Shown in pieces: positions 17,234 to 25,908 of a DNA stretch of 52,642 nucleotides (the first letter of the stretch is position 1; every line of letters starts with the position of its first letter). Below the pieces are notes generated by a model. The model saw only the letters and a list, made by a program, of their open reading frames with translations. It did no database searches and was not told the DNA's origin. The position numbers and the translations under genes were made by a program. The stretch spans positions 1 through 52,642 of the forward strand of contig JAFGJX010000065.1 of NCBI GenBank assembly GCA_016928865.1, given 5' to 3'. The stretch comes from Spirochaetota bacterium. Its GTDB lineage: Bacteria; Spirochaetota; UBA4802; UBA5550.

Positions 17234-17262
17234 GAGATATTGGAACGGGCGTTTTTTGTCAA
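17234..17262 (-). promoter_or_regulatory. promoter of tRNA-Ala
   Basis: Minus strand TTGACA (17257-17262) and TATCTC (17234-17239), spacer 17, ending 14 bases before the tRNA 5' end. Confidence 0.65.
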
Positions 17263-17445
17263 TATAATTTTATCCGGCTTTTCAATTTAAATCCCGGGCT
17301 TGATGGAATGCATCGTTTCGCCGGTGACCCGCCGCGCCGCCGGCAGATGAAAGATACATTTCGCGGTGCAAATGCCCGCCGGAATCGCCGGGAACGGCGG
17401 GGTATATAAAATGAATTTTTATGCGTTCCCGACGGCATTACGATC

Positions 17446-17474
17446 TTGACACGGGAGGCATGAAGTGCTATCCT
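17446..17474 (+). promoter_or_regulatory. promoter of the TPR/Mrr-like cluster
   Basis: TTGACA (17446-17451), 17-base spacer, TATCCT (17469-17474), 35 bases before the ATG at 17509. Confidence 0.7.
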
Positions 17475-17508
17475 GTGTCATGCTAATTCAACAGGATTTT
17501 AAGAAACG

Positions 17509-18861
17509 ATGCTATTAACGTACGTAATCGTCTTTCTGTTTATCATCATTCTCGCAATGATCGTCTGGTATGTTCTCCAGGCCTTCGTGCTTCCCCGCAG
17601 GATCGATGAAATAGCGCAGATGATCGAGGCCGGCCAGACGAAGCAGGCGATTAAAAAGCTTCTCGACCTCCTCGAAAAAGACGATCGCAACAGCTATGCC
17701 CACTATCTTCTGGCGGAGGCGTACGCGAAGGAGGACAACCAGAAGATGGCCACGGTGGAATACCGCCAGGTGCTGAAGTACGGCAAGTACAGCGACAAGG
17801 TCGACGAGGTCGACGTGCGCACGAAGCTCGCGAAGCTCTATCTCGATCAGGGGCTCCTGGATGACGCCAAGAGCGAGTACCTGATCCTGACAAAAATAGA
17901 GCCGGACAATTTCCTGCATTTCTTCGAGCTGGGCACCATCTATTTCCGCTCCAACGCGATGGACCGCGCCACCATCTTTTTTAAAAAGAGCTCGTCGCTG
18001 AATCCCCGGCATGAGCAGTCCCACTATTACCTGGGGCAGATCTACTACCAGAACAATCTCTATTCCGACGCGAAGAATTCGTTTCTCGAGGCCATTAAAA
18101 TAGAGCCGGCCAATTACCGCGCCCATTATTTCCTCGGGCTGGTCCTGCGCCAGATGCAGGACTTTGAGTGGGCGATCAAGGAGTTCGACATCGCGCAGAA
18201 GAGCGAGGATCTGAAGGTGAAATGCTTTCTCGCCAAGGGCTCGTGCCACATGCAGAAGGGATTGATCCCCAAGGCGATTATGGAATTCGAGCGCGGCCTG
18301 AAATTCGCGCGGAAGGGGAGCGACACCGAGCTCGGGCTGCGGTGGTACCTTGCCGAGTGCTATGAGAAGACGCGGGACCTTCATTCTGCCATACATCAGT
18401 GGGAAAAGATCGCCGAGATGAAGCCCAATTTCCGGGATGTCCAGGCCAAGCTCAAGAACTACTCCGAGTTCCGCCAGGACGACCGGATCAAGGATTTCCT
18501 GATATCCGGGCTCGCGCAGTTCGAGCATACCTGCCGGAAGATCGTCGAGGCGATGAACTTCAATATCACCGACATCAATATCATCAGCGATACCGAGATC
18601 GAGATGGTCGCCACCGAAAGCGAGGGCAAGTGGCGGAATACCCGCCAGACGAACCGTCTCATCAGGATCATACGGACGACCGACACCATACAGGAGCGCT
18701 TTCTGAGGACGCTCCATGAAAACATGAGGAACAAGAACGCCACCAGGATTATCATAATAACCACCGGTGACTATGCGCAGTCCGCGGTCGAATTTGCGAA
18801 TACACGCCCCATCGAGCTGTACGGCAAGAACGAGCTGATCAATATTCTGAGAAAATTCTAG
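17509..18861 (+). CDS. membrane-anchored TPR protein with Mrr-like C-terminal domain (paralogue 1)
   Basis: A 450-aa protein. Residues 1-28 form a single membrane helix (TYVIVFLFIIILAMIVWYVL). Residues about 30-330 are a row of TPR repeats (e.g. HYLLAEAYAKEDNQKMA, HYYLGQIYYQNNLYSDAKNSFLEAIKIEP). Residues about 335-450 resemble the Mrr/restriction-endonuclease fold: FEHTCRKIVEAMNF, then IIIITTGDYAQSAVEFA and a final IELYGKNELINILRK. The catalytic positions are altered: the Asp of the core strand is Glu (E365), and the QxK position reads RII. It is probably a binding or scaffold domain in the cytoplasm. A second protein of the same design lies 5.4 kb downstream. Confidence 0.8.
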   Translation: MLLTYVIVFLFIIILAMIVWYVLQAFVLPRRIDEIAQMIEAGQTKQAIKKLLDLLEKDDRNSYAHYLLAEAYAKEDNQKMATVEYRQVLKYGKYSDKVDEVDVRTKLAKLYLDQGLLDDAKSEYLILTKIEPDNFLHFFELGTIYFRSNAMDRATIFFKKSSSLNPRHEQSHYYLGQIYYQNNLYSDAKNSFLEAIKIEPANYRAHYFLGLVLRQMQDFEWAIKEFDIAQKSEDLKVKCFLAKGSCHMQKGLIPKAIMEFERGLKFARKGSDTELGLRWYLAECYEKTRDLHSAIHQWEKIAEMKPNFRDVQAKLKNYSEFRQDDRIKDFLISGLAQFEHTCRKIVEAMNFNITDINIISDTEIEMVATESEGKWRNTRQTNRLIRIIRTTDTIQERFLRTLHENMRNKNATRIIIITTGDYAQSAVEFANTRPIELYGKNELINILRKF

Positions 18862-18875
18862 CGGCCCGTGACTTA

Positions 18876-20705
18876 ATGAACTCAACCGGTAACATCCTCG
18901 CCAGAATCCCGCTCTTCCGGCACTGTCTCGAGGAAGAGATCGCCCGGCTCCAGAAAATAGGAAAGACGGCCAGCGTTAAAAAGGGCCACCGGTTTGACAT
19001 GAAGAAAGTCAACTCCTTTCATGTCGTCATTAACGGTATCTTCGAGATCGAGGCAATGGGAAAGACCGATATCGTCTATCTTGCCCCCGGCTCGTATTTC
19101 GGCGCCCTGCCGTTCACGGAAAACCGGCAGATCGGGAAGGTCAGCGCGCTAGTCGATTCGACCCTCATGACGTTCGCGGCCGAGGACCTGTACCGTTTTT
19201 TTCTCATGTCCTACAAGTGCCTCCGGGGATACCTGAAAATAATCGGCCGCACCGGCCTGGAGATATCGGGCGTGGGCAAGAAGTATTTCGGCGGCGCAAC
19301 GAGGATCATAACCGTATACAGCCCGTATCCGCAGTCGGGGAAATCTTTTCTTGCCGCCCTGATGGGCACCGCCCTGGCCAGAAAAGGGAAGACGGCGGTG
19401 CTTGACGTGTCCTTTTCCGGCAGCAGTGTTTTCAACTTTTTCGAGAAGAAGGTGCCCGCCCCGTTGGCTCACAGGACGGAAGAAACACCTGCGTTCGAGC
19501 AGCTCATCAACGAGCGCATGGAGCATGTCGGCGCGGACCTTGACCTGCTCAATATCGCCTTCGGCTCCAAGGTCAGGGTGAATGCCGATATCATATCGCC
19601 CATTCTGTTCATGCTCTCAAAAGAGTACCGCTATATCGTGATCGACTGCGGGAACGTGGATGAAGCGTTGCGTGACCGGCTGTTCGGGGTTACCGACGGG
19701 ATTTTCACCCTGCTGAAAAGCACGAAGGACACGCGCCTCGCATATGACCTGTTCGACGACCGCGTGAAGGAGGGACAGCGCGTCTACTACGTCGTCAATG
19801 AACGATATGCGGGCGAGGTGAGGAATTTCCCGGGCGGTCTCGTGCTGCCGAAGTTCGACGCGGCTGCCGAGGAAGGGGAATTCGCGCGGCTGGGGCGCTG
19901 CGCTGAAGCCGGGGGCCTGGCCCCCCTGCTTGCGCTTGCGACGAAAAAAAGAAGAGCCCTGGTTTTTGAAACCAATCTGCTCAATTCGCTGTTTTACGGC
20001 GGTTTCCTCGGCGCGCTGCATAAGAGCGGCGCGGCCTTTGATATCCAGTATGCGTCATCCTACGGCTATATAGTCATGGCCCTCTCCGCGGTGAGTGACA
20101 GCTGGACAGGATTCAGGAAGTCGGTGTCCCAGTTTTTTTCGGAAGACAGGCTGAACAAGCTGCTGGACGTTACCTTTCCCGATACGCATGTGTTTAAAAA
20201 CCACGCGGCACTGAAGCTGGCGGCGGAATTGTGCGGCGACAGCAGGATCGAAATGTTCCGGCAAACGCCCATGGCCATGCTGGCGAGCGGCGGGCTCGGC
20301 TCGCGCAGGCTTTTCAGCACCGGCAATCTGGCTGACATTGCTGCCGCGTCTTTTACAATCTATCCGATATTCGAAGAGGTCAGTATCACCGGCAGTGCCT
20401 ATAATTCGGGGTATCCGGATTTCAGGGCGCGGGTTGAGGACCTGTTCCGCATAGATGTTGACGAGACGGCGTATGTCTCGGTCAGCAACAGCGCCGCGAT
20501 GGGGTACGGAGACGGGAAGCTCATGAGCTTTTTCTCTCGCTATCTCTCATGCATGGAAGAGAAGGCCGCTGGTGAAACAATGAGCGATCTGTCCGATTTC
20601 AATATGGTGATAGATGTCTCAGAAGGCGAGATGAAGATAGACCGGATTCTCGATTCATCCCGTGAAATTTCCGACAGGCTTTTGAAAAAAATCACGCTGT
20701 CCTGA
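18876..20705 (+). CDS. NTE-like protein: cNMP-binding fold, ParA-like P-loop, degenerate patatin
   Basis: A 609-aa protein in three parts. Residues 1-125 look like a cyclic-nucleotide-binding barrel (ILARIPLFRHCLEEEI, then DIVYLAPGSYFGALPF). Residues 143-345 look like a ParA/MinD P-loop NTPase, with a P-loop SPYPQSGKSF (149-158) and the strand YRYIVIDCGN (253-260). Residues 361-540 follow the patatin order, but the Gly-rich loop is lost, GxSxG is ASSYG (393-397) and the DGG Asp is replaced (TGS, 505-507). This is the domain order of NTE/patatin phospholipases, so the protein seems to keep sensing and NTPase parts but not esterase chemistry. It starts 14 bases after the TPR gene. Confidence 0.72.
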   Translation: MNSTGNILARIPLFRHCLEEEIARLQKIGKTASVKKGHRFDMKKVNSFHVVINGIFEIEAMGKTDIVYLAPGSYFGALPFTENRQIGKVSALVDSTLMTFAAEDLYRFFLMSYKCLRGYLKIIGRTGLEISGVGKKYFGGATRIITVYSPYPQSGKSFLAALMGTALARKGKTAVLDVSFSGSSVFNFFEKKVPAPLAHRTEETPAFEQLINERMEHVGADLDLLNIAFGSKVRVNADIISPILFMLSKEYRYIVIDCGNVDEALRDRLFGVTDGIFTLLKSTKDTRLAYDLFDDRVKEGQRVYYVVNERYAGEVRNFPGGLVLPKFDAAAEEGEFARLGRCAEAGGLAPLLALATKKRRALVFETNLLNSLFYGGFLGALHKSGAAFDIQYASSYGYIVMALSAVSDSWTGFRKSVSQFFSEDRLNKLLDVTFPDTHVFKNHAALKLAAELCGDSRIEMFRQTPMAMLASGGLGSRRLFSTGNLADIAAASFTIYPIFEEVSITGSAYNSGYPDFRARVEDLFRIDVDETAYVSVSNSAAMGYGDGKLMSFFSRYLSCMEEKAAGETMSDLSDFNMVIDVSEGEMKIDRILDSSREISDRLLKKITLS

Positions 20706-20881
20706 TATTTTATACGCTCGCCATAAATTATTATTGATTAATTATCCAATTTCATGCTAGTTATCCAGACCGCCAGGGATTTGTATCATCCGTCTGGAAT
20801 GGGCGGTCAGCTCCTGCAGCTACGGGAACGCGTCCGGTATACAATAACGTGCGGAAGACACTGGCTCGAGAGGTGGCGTGA

Positions 20882-21466
20882 ATGAGGTCGAGAAACACGA
20901 ACATTTTGCAGGGATTTGTCCTGCTGACCGGCATCGTGTATATCGTCATTGGGCTTTCCTTCTTTGCATCGCCCTATCGCGTATTCAAGATATTTTCAGC
21001 CGGGTCAAGCGCACGGGCGCCGATAGTGGTTGATTATGAAGGGAGCGGGATCGCGGGCAAGGCGTATGACGGCGTCGATATGTCCGAAGATGACTGGCTC
21101 AAGCAGATCGTCAATGATGAGATTATATCTCCGCTCTATTATATTTTTCGTATTTTTGCGGTTTTCCTTCTGGTCGGCGGACTGGCCATGATCATGCCCC
21201 TGTTCGATCCATTGCGTTATCGGGGGCTGATATACTATAACGGACTTATTTTCCCCGCCGTGGCAGCGCTCGCGGTATTCAAATTCATGTATTCCCAGCG
21301 GGCGATAAACATGGAGATTGCAGCAGCTGCCGGCAGGGACGGGGCGATATGGCAGGAAGGCCATATGGTAATGACGGCTCTCGGGATCATTTTTATCATC
21401 CTGTGCCTGCTGAACGCCGCAGGCCTTGTCATAACTACAAAACAGGCGCATGAAGGAAAAGAATAG
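20882..21466 (+). CDS. four-helix membrane protein, hypothetical
   Basis: A 194-aa protein with membrane helices at about 9-29, 87-107, 118-138 and 161-182. A polar loop of about 50 residues follows the first helix (VVDYEGSGIAGKAYDGVDMSEDDWLKQI) and is probably outside the membrane. I do not recognise a family. The start is the ATG shortly after GAGAGGTGGC. It sits on the same strand as the NTE-like gene, 176 bases downstream, and may have its own promoter. Confidence 0.7.
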   Translation: MRSRNTNILQGFVLLTGIVYIVIGLSFFASPYRVFKIFSAGSSARAPIVVDYEGSGIAGKAYDGVDMSEDDWLKQIVNDEIISPLYYIFRIFAVFLLVGGLAMIMPLFDPLRYRGLIYYNGLIFPAVAALAVFKFMYSQRAINMEIAAAAGRDGAIWQEGHMVMTALGIIFIILCLLNAAGLVITTKQAHEGKE

Positions 21467-21616
21467 GCGGCGATAACTACAGGCATGAAGGGCTTTTTTA
21501 AAGAATAGACGGTTTAAAATATAGTTTTTTACATGACTCTGTGCCATGGAATGAAAAAAAGACCATTTATACCGGATATATTTTATCAATTAATCACTCT
21601 ATTCTAGAATTTTTTA

Positions 21617-21645
21617 TTGATTAATAAAAGGTGTATATATAAAAT
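21617..21645 (+). promoter_or_regulatory. promoter of the STAS gene
   Basis: TTGATT (21617-21622), 17-base spacer, TAAAAT (21640-21645) in an A+T-rich gap, 34 bases before the ATG. Confidence 0.6.
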
Positions 21646-21678
21646 TGCACGACTCAAAAAAATGATCTGGAGATAGAT

Positions 21679-22017
21679 ATGAACCTCAATCTTAAAAGGG
21701 TTGGTAATGTCGTAGTTGTTTACCTTGCCGGCAGACTCGATGTTCACCTGTCAGCTGAAATCGAGAAGGAGATCAATAAAATCATCCAGAATGAAACTGA
21801 CACGCATCTGCTTATGAATTTGAGTGATGTTGAATATATGAGCAGCTCGGGGTTGAGGATTTTTGTCTCTACCATGAGGATTTTGAAGGAGCAGAAGCGC
21901 CAGTTGAAACTGTGCAACATGAACAATGCCGTGAAGAAGATTTTCGAAGTTGTTGAATTGATGGACATGTTCGATATATACGACAGCGAGGAAGAAGCCC
22001 TGAAGTCCTTCAAATGA
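21679..22017 (+). CDS. STAS-domain anti-sigma factor antagonist
   Basis: A 112-aa single STAS domain of the SpoIIAA/RsbV type. It has LAGRLDVHLSAEIEKEI, and the phosphorylation loop VEYMSSSGLRIF puts candidate phosphoserines at residues 55-57. In partner switching, a kinase phosphorylates this Ser and a PP2C/SpoIIE phosphatase reverses it. No RsbW-type kinase lies in the window, but a SpoIIE phosphatase does (41741-43804, minus strand). The RBS GGAGATAGAT is good. Confidence 0.92.
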   Translation: MNLNLKRVGNVVVVYLAGRLDVHLSAEIEKEINKIIQNETDTHLLMNLSDVEYMSSSGLRIFVSTMRILKEQKRQLKLCNMNNAVKKIFEVVELMDMFDIYDSEEEALKSFK

Positions 22018-22043
22018 CACAATGAAAGTATCAGTGGCCGCAA

Positions 22044-24233
22044 TTGAGAATTTCTCATATCAAAAAAATCCGCAAAACGAACGTATTCGGTTTCACGGGC
22101 GCCAGCTCGCTCGCCATTGACATTGAAAAGTATGACGCCGGCCGGGAAGAATACTCGGCGGGCCTCCATAACTATGCCCTGTTTCAAAAATTCTCAGGAT
22201 TCCGATGGCCGGCCTGGATCAATGCAATGAACGATCCCTCCCGTGCGGTTTCCTTTACCCCTTTTTTACTCGTCAACAACTCCATGCGAGACTGTCTCTA
22301 TGCGACGAATTTTCTCTCGGAGCACGGCCTGTATGTCGATCCGGCCGGGATGCTGTCGCCATCGTACGGCCACTGGTCCCTGGAGACATGGATCCTGTGC
22401 GGCGGCAATCTCTACCGGTCCGCCGATGACTGGTTGCATGTCAGGCAGGAACGGGACATCAAAAACTCGTTCGTGTACACGGGCTGGGAAAACAACTTGT
22501 TCAAATTGAAGCACACGCTGTATGGCGCCCGCAGCGCCATCGATGAGATTGTTGTTGAAACCGAATGCTTCCTCAAGGAACGGAAGCGTGCGTCGGTCAT
22601 GTTTGTTGTGAGGCCGTATGACCTGCGCCTCCTGGGAGGCTGTGACCTGATCGAATATCAGAGGGACGGAGCGCTGGTCTCAATCAATAGCAGGGCCTCC
22701 CTCTGCTTCAGCGCCAGACCGGATTACGTGTCCGCCGGCGATGGAAAGAACTGCCGTGACATTGATTGTTCCGAAGAGGGCGGCGGAGGAGGGAGCAGCC
22801 AGTCGCCCTTTGGCATGGCCACGCTGGGCCTCGGGTACGCACTGAAGAAGGGAGAGAACCGCTTTTCATTTCGCGTGGCCCTTGAACCGCGGGGCGGTAT
22901 GACCGGAGGCAAGTATAATTATTCCGGCGTCAGGGATGATTATATCGCGTTTTCAGGGATGCGTATCCGCAACGGCTCAAACCTTTCCCTGCCTGACCGG
23001 CAGATGCAAAACTGGTTCTACGGATCAAAGATATCCCTGCTCAATTTTTCGCTGGGCGGGCTCCGGCGTCAGGACATGTCGCTTGATTTTCGGAAGGCTT
23101 TTTATGTGATCTTCGGGTGCAACCGGATGGGTTACTTTCCGGAATCGCTCGCGTATATTGATTATCTCATAAAGCATTCACCCGCCGATCAAAAAAAGGT
23201 CGGTTTTAACGCGGTCATGGATACCTGCGCATTGATCGGTTCCATCGCCGATTATTTTATCCATGTCCGGGACACGGCATTCCTCCAGGACAGGTTCGAT
23301 TTCATAAAGAAAAAGGCATACGAGATATACGAGTATTCCCGCGCCATGAAGAAGGCGGGCGAGCGCTCCGGCAATTCGCTCGCGTACTATTCGATTGCCG
23401 TAGAGCACCCGGCCGACAACATTGTCATCGCCCATTCTCTCGGTCAGTGCTCGTACATGGCCCGCTGCCTCGGCATATTCGGTGAAGAGTTGAAATTCAG
23501 GAAGGAGTCCGAACGGGTCGCCGGTATGATCGCGGAGGCCGCTTTTAACCGGGAGGGGGGAACGCCCGAGAACGAATTCGACTTCTATAGCCTCAACGCG
23601 GGTTTCCCGCACCGAATTGAGGCGATTTCAGAAAGCTCTCTCCGCGGCCTTTTCGAACGCATGAGCTCGCGATTTGGAGGGGTGCCTCTTTTCATCCAGT
23701 CCCTCGGGTATGACAGCATGGCGACGCTTGTCGCGGTCAACAACCTGATCATGATGAAAGACCCGCGTGCATACGATATCCTCGCCTCCCTGTTCAAGAT
23801 GCGGGGCAGGACCTATCTCCTGCCCGAATTCATGAATCCATCAACGGGCCGATCGAACTGGGGCGACGGCGCGTCCCAGCCCGTCAGCGCCATGGTGTTC
23901 GCAACGATCCGCAATCTGCTGTTCATCGATCATGCCGAGCGCCTGGATCTTTTTCCCCTTCCGCGCGCCGGGTGGTTCGAACCGGGGAACGAAATCAGGA
24001 TCGAGGACCTTCCTTCCCGTTTCGGGAGCATATCCCTACGGATGGTTTCCACGGTGAATGAAATTCAGGTTCATTTTGAAAAGCTCCCGAAATTCGTGCC
24101 TCCTGACATTCTTATAAATTTGCCGTACAGGACAAAAATCAAGCTCGAGGACGATTTTATCCTCAAGCGGGAGGATGAAACGTCGTTTATCATTAATGGG
24201 TGGCCGTCAATAATCCGATTTATACGGAGATAG
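22044..24233 (+). CDS. large (alpha/alpha)6 glycosidase-like protein
   Basis: A 729-aa protein without signal peptide or membrane helices. The first half is beta-rich (FVVRPYDLRLLGG, NRFSFRVALEPRGG). The second half, from about residue 340, is helical with regularly spaced aromatic motifs (FRKAFYVIFGCNRMGYFPESLAYIDYLI, GFPHRIEAISES, LPEFMNPSTGRSNWGDG), as in six-hairpin glycosidases. No exact GH family is recognised and no catalytic pair can be named with certainty. The only in-frame start near the conserved N-terminus is TTG with a weak ribosome site, 26 bases after the STAS gene, suggesting coupling. Confidence 0.6.
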   Translation: MRISHIKKIRKTNVFGFTGASSLAIDIEKYDAGREEYSAGLHNYALFQKFSGFRWPAWINAMNDPSRAVSFTPFLLVNNSMRDCLYATNFLSEHGLYVDPAGMLSPSYGHWSLETWILCGGNLYRSADDWLHVRQERDIKNSFVYTGWENNLFKLKHTLYGARSAIDEIVVETECFLKERKRASVMFVVRPYDLRLLGGCDLIEYQRDGALVSINSRASLCFSARPDYVSAGDGKNCRDIDCSEEGGGGGSSQSPFGMATLGLGYALKKGENRFSFRVALEPRGGMTGGKYNYSGVRDDYIAFSGMRIRNGSNLSLPDRQMQNWFYGSKISLLNFSLGGLRRQDMSLDFRKAFYVIFGCNRMGYFPESLAYIDYLIKHSPADQKKVGFNAVMDTCALIGSIADYFIHVRDTAFLQDRFDFIKKKAYEIYEYSRAMKKAGERSGNSLAYYSIAVEHPADNIVIAHSLGQCSYMARCLGIFGEELKFRKESERVAGMIAEAAFNREGGTPENEFDFYSLNAGFPHRIEAISESSLRGLFERMSSRFGGVPLFIQSLGYDSMATLVAVNNLIMMKDPRAYDILASLFKMRGRTYLLPEFMNPSTGRSNWGDGASQPVSAMVFATIRNLLFIDHAERLDLFPLPRAGWFEPGNEIRIEDLPSRFGSISLRMVSTVNEIQVHFEKLPKFVPPDILINLPYRTKIKLEDDFILKREDETSFIINGWPSIIRFIRR

Positions 24234-24283
24234 GGTCTCCTGAATACTCTGTCGCTGCGGCGCATTGAGCGGAAGGAAATGCA

Positions 24284-25861
24284 ATGGTGGTAACGGTATT
24301 GATCTCCCTGGTCGTGCTGATAGGCGGGGCCATGGCGTATTTTTACCTTCTGGCGCCCCGCCTGAATCCCCTCAATCGCGCGGACAGGTTCCTCTCGCAG
24401 AGCATGGTCAATGAGGCGATCCTTGAATACAAGAAAATCCTTGACGATAATCCTGACGACTACGTGGCCCACTGGAGGCTCGCCACTATACTGTTCGACC
24501 GGAGAGAAATCGACGAGGGTGTCCACCACCTCGAGGAGATCCTGCGGGTGAATTCCTACAACTACGAAGTGGAAAAGGCCGCGGTGGAGCGGAAGCTCGC
24601 CGAGGCATATCTGCTTCGCGATGATCTCCAGAAGGCGTTCCAGAATTATTTTGACGTTCTCAGGGAGTACCCGGGCGACGAGGAGGCCCTGTATCAGGTT
24701 GCGTTCATCCTGCTGGGCCAGGAATATTTCGATCTGGCGCAGCGGTATTTCGAGCGTCTTCTTCGGGTCGTGGACAAGAATTTTGAAATACTGTTCGGGG
24801 CCGGGATCGCGAGCTATCAGAACCAGAAAACCAACGAGCCAGTCGAGTATTTCAAGGATGCGCTGGCGATAGAGCCGCGTTCCGATATCGGGAATCTCGC
24901 GATGGCGTTCGCGCTCCAGCGCAAGTGCGATTACAAGACCGCCCTGGGCCATGCGCGCGTTATACTCGACGGCAGCGGTGACGACAATGCCCTCTTTATC
25001 GCCAGGCGGCTGTACGGAATACTGTGCGTTCAGGCGAAGCGCCCCGCCGAAGGGGTGAAGGCGCTGCAGCCGCTCCTGGAACAGGCACGGAGCGGCGACA
25101 TGAACGAGGAGCTTGCCGTAGTGCTCTATGACCTGGGCTTCGCGGCGCTGAGCGCCGAGATGGCGGAGCTCGCCTACGATGCCTGGAATGAGCTGTACCA
25201 GCTCAACCGCAATTTCAGGAACGTGCAGTTTCTGGTCCCGCAGCTCAGGAGAGAGATCGACACCCTGAACAAGCCGGGCGCGCCCGAAGCGGAGGAGTCG
25301 GTCATGAATTATACCGATGACTGGCTGCGCGACACCTTCCCTGCAGGTTTCCTCTGGGACATCTGCGGCCTCAAGGCTGAACGAACCATTGACCTGTCCG
25401 GCATACTGTCGTCTGCCCGGGCGGATGTTTCGCGGGAGGATTCATCACAGAAAAGAACGACCGGCATTTCGGGTGACGCCGATGAACGGGTCGAGGCGCT
25501 GGGACGCCTTGACATGGAGAACTTCAGGATCATCGCCAACAGGGTGGTGGGCAAGCTCGGCTATCGCGTTGATGAAATACTGCCGACGTACCGGGAGGGA
25601 GACGGGGTTGATTTTCTGGCCTTCAACACGGCAACGAAGGAAAAAGTACTTGTCTGGGTGCGGCGATGGAGCAACATTCGGATCAGCGAGATCCCTCTCC
25701 GTAACCTCGCCCAGGCGGTGAATGACATAAAGGCGAAGCAGGGCGTTTTTATCACCACCAGCGAGCTGACCGAGGCGGGCATGGCCGCGGTCCAGCGTCT
25801 CCAGAAGATCAGGGTCGTGTTCCCGCAGGAGCTGGGCGGCCTTCTCGCCGGTCTGATCTGA
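24284..25861 (+). CDS. membrane-anchored TPR protein with Mrr-like C-terminal domain (paralogue 2)
   Basis: A 525-aa protein with one N-terminal membrane helix (about 3-24), then TPR repeats (about 35-330), a linker, and an Mrr-like domain from about residue 408: DMENFRIIANRVVGKLGY, GDGVDFLAF (Asp443 at the first catalytic position), VLVWVRRW, GVFITTSELTEAG. In active Mrr nucleases the strand VLVWVRRW reads VQxKRW; here Trp458 and Arg460 replace Gln and Lys. This copy is closer to Mrr than the first paralogue but still lacks a full PD-(D/E)xK site. No methyltransferase is nearby, so a restriction role is unlikely. Confidence 0.82.
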   Translation: MVVTVLISLVVLIGGAMAYFYLLAPRLNPLNRADRFLSQSMVNEAILEYKKILDDNPDDYVAHWRLATILFDRREIDEGVHHLEEILRVNSYNYEVEKAAVERKLAEAYLLRDDLQKAFQNYFDVLREYPGDEEALYQVAFILLGQEYFDLAQRYFERLLRVVDKNFEILFGAGIASYQNQKTNEPVEYFKDALAIEPRSDIGNLAMAFALQRKCDYKTALGHARVILDGSGDDNALFIARRLYGILCVQAKRPAEGVKALQPLLEQARSGDMNEELAVVLYDLGFAALSAEMAELAYDAWNELYQLNRNFRNVQFLVPQLRREIDTLNKPGAPEAEESVMNYTDDWLRDTFPAGFLWDICGLKAERTIDLSGILSSARADVSREDSSQKRTTGISGDADERVEALGRLDMENFRIIANRVVGKLGYRVDEILPTYREGDGVDFLAFNTATKEKVLVWVRRWSNIRISEIPLRNLAQAVNDIKAKQGVFITTSELTEAGMAAVQRLQKIRVVFPQELGGLLAGLI

Positions 25862-25908
25862 TGCATACGTACAAGTAGACCGTCCGACCGCGCCGGAGAA
25901 TAAATAGC

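Noticed and set aside
24284..25861. Mrr-like domain as a type IV restriction or anti-phage nuclease
   Set aside because: The QxK catalytic strand is replaced (VWVRRW), the protein is membrane-anchored with TPRs, and no methyltransferase or defence gene is adjacent.
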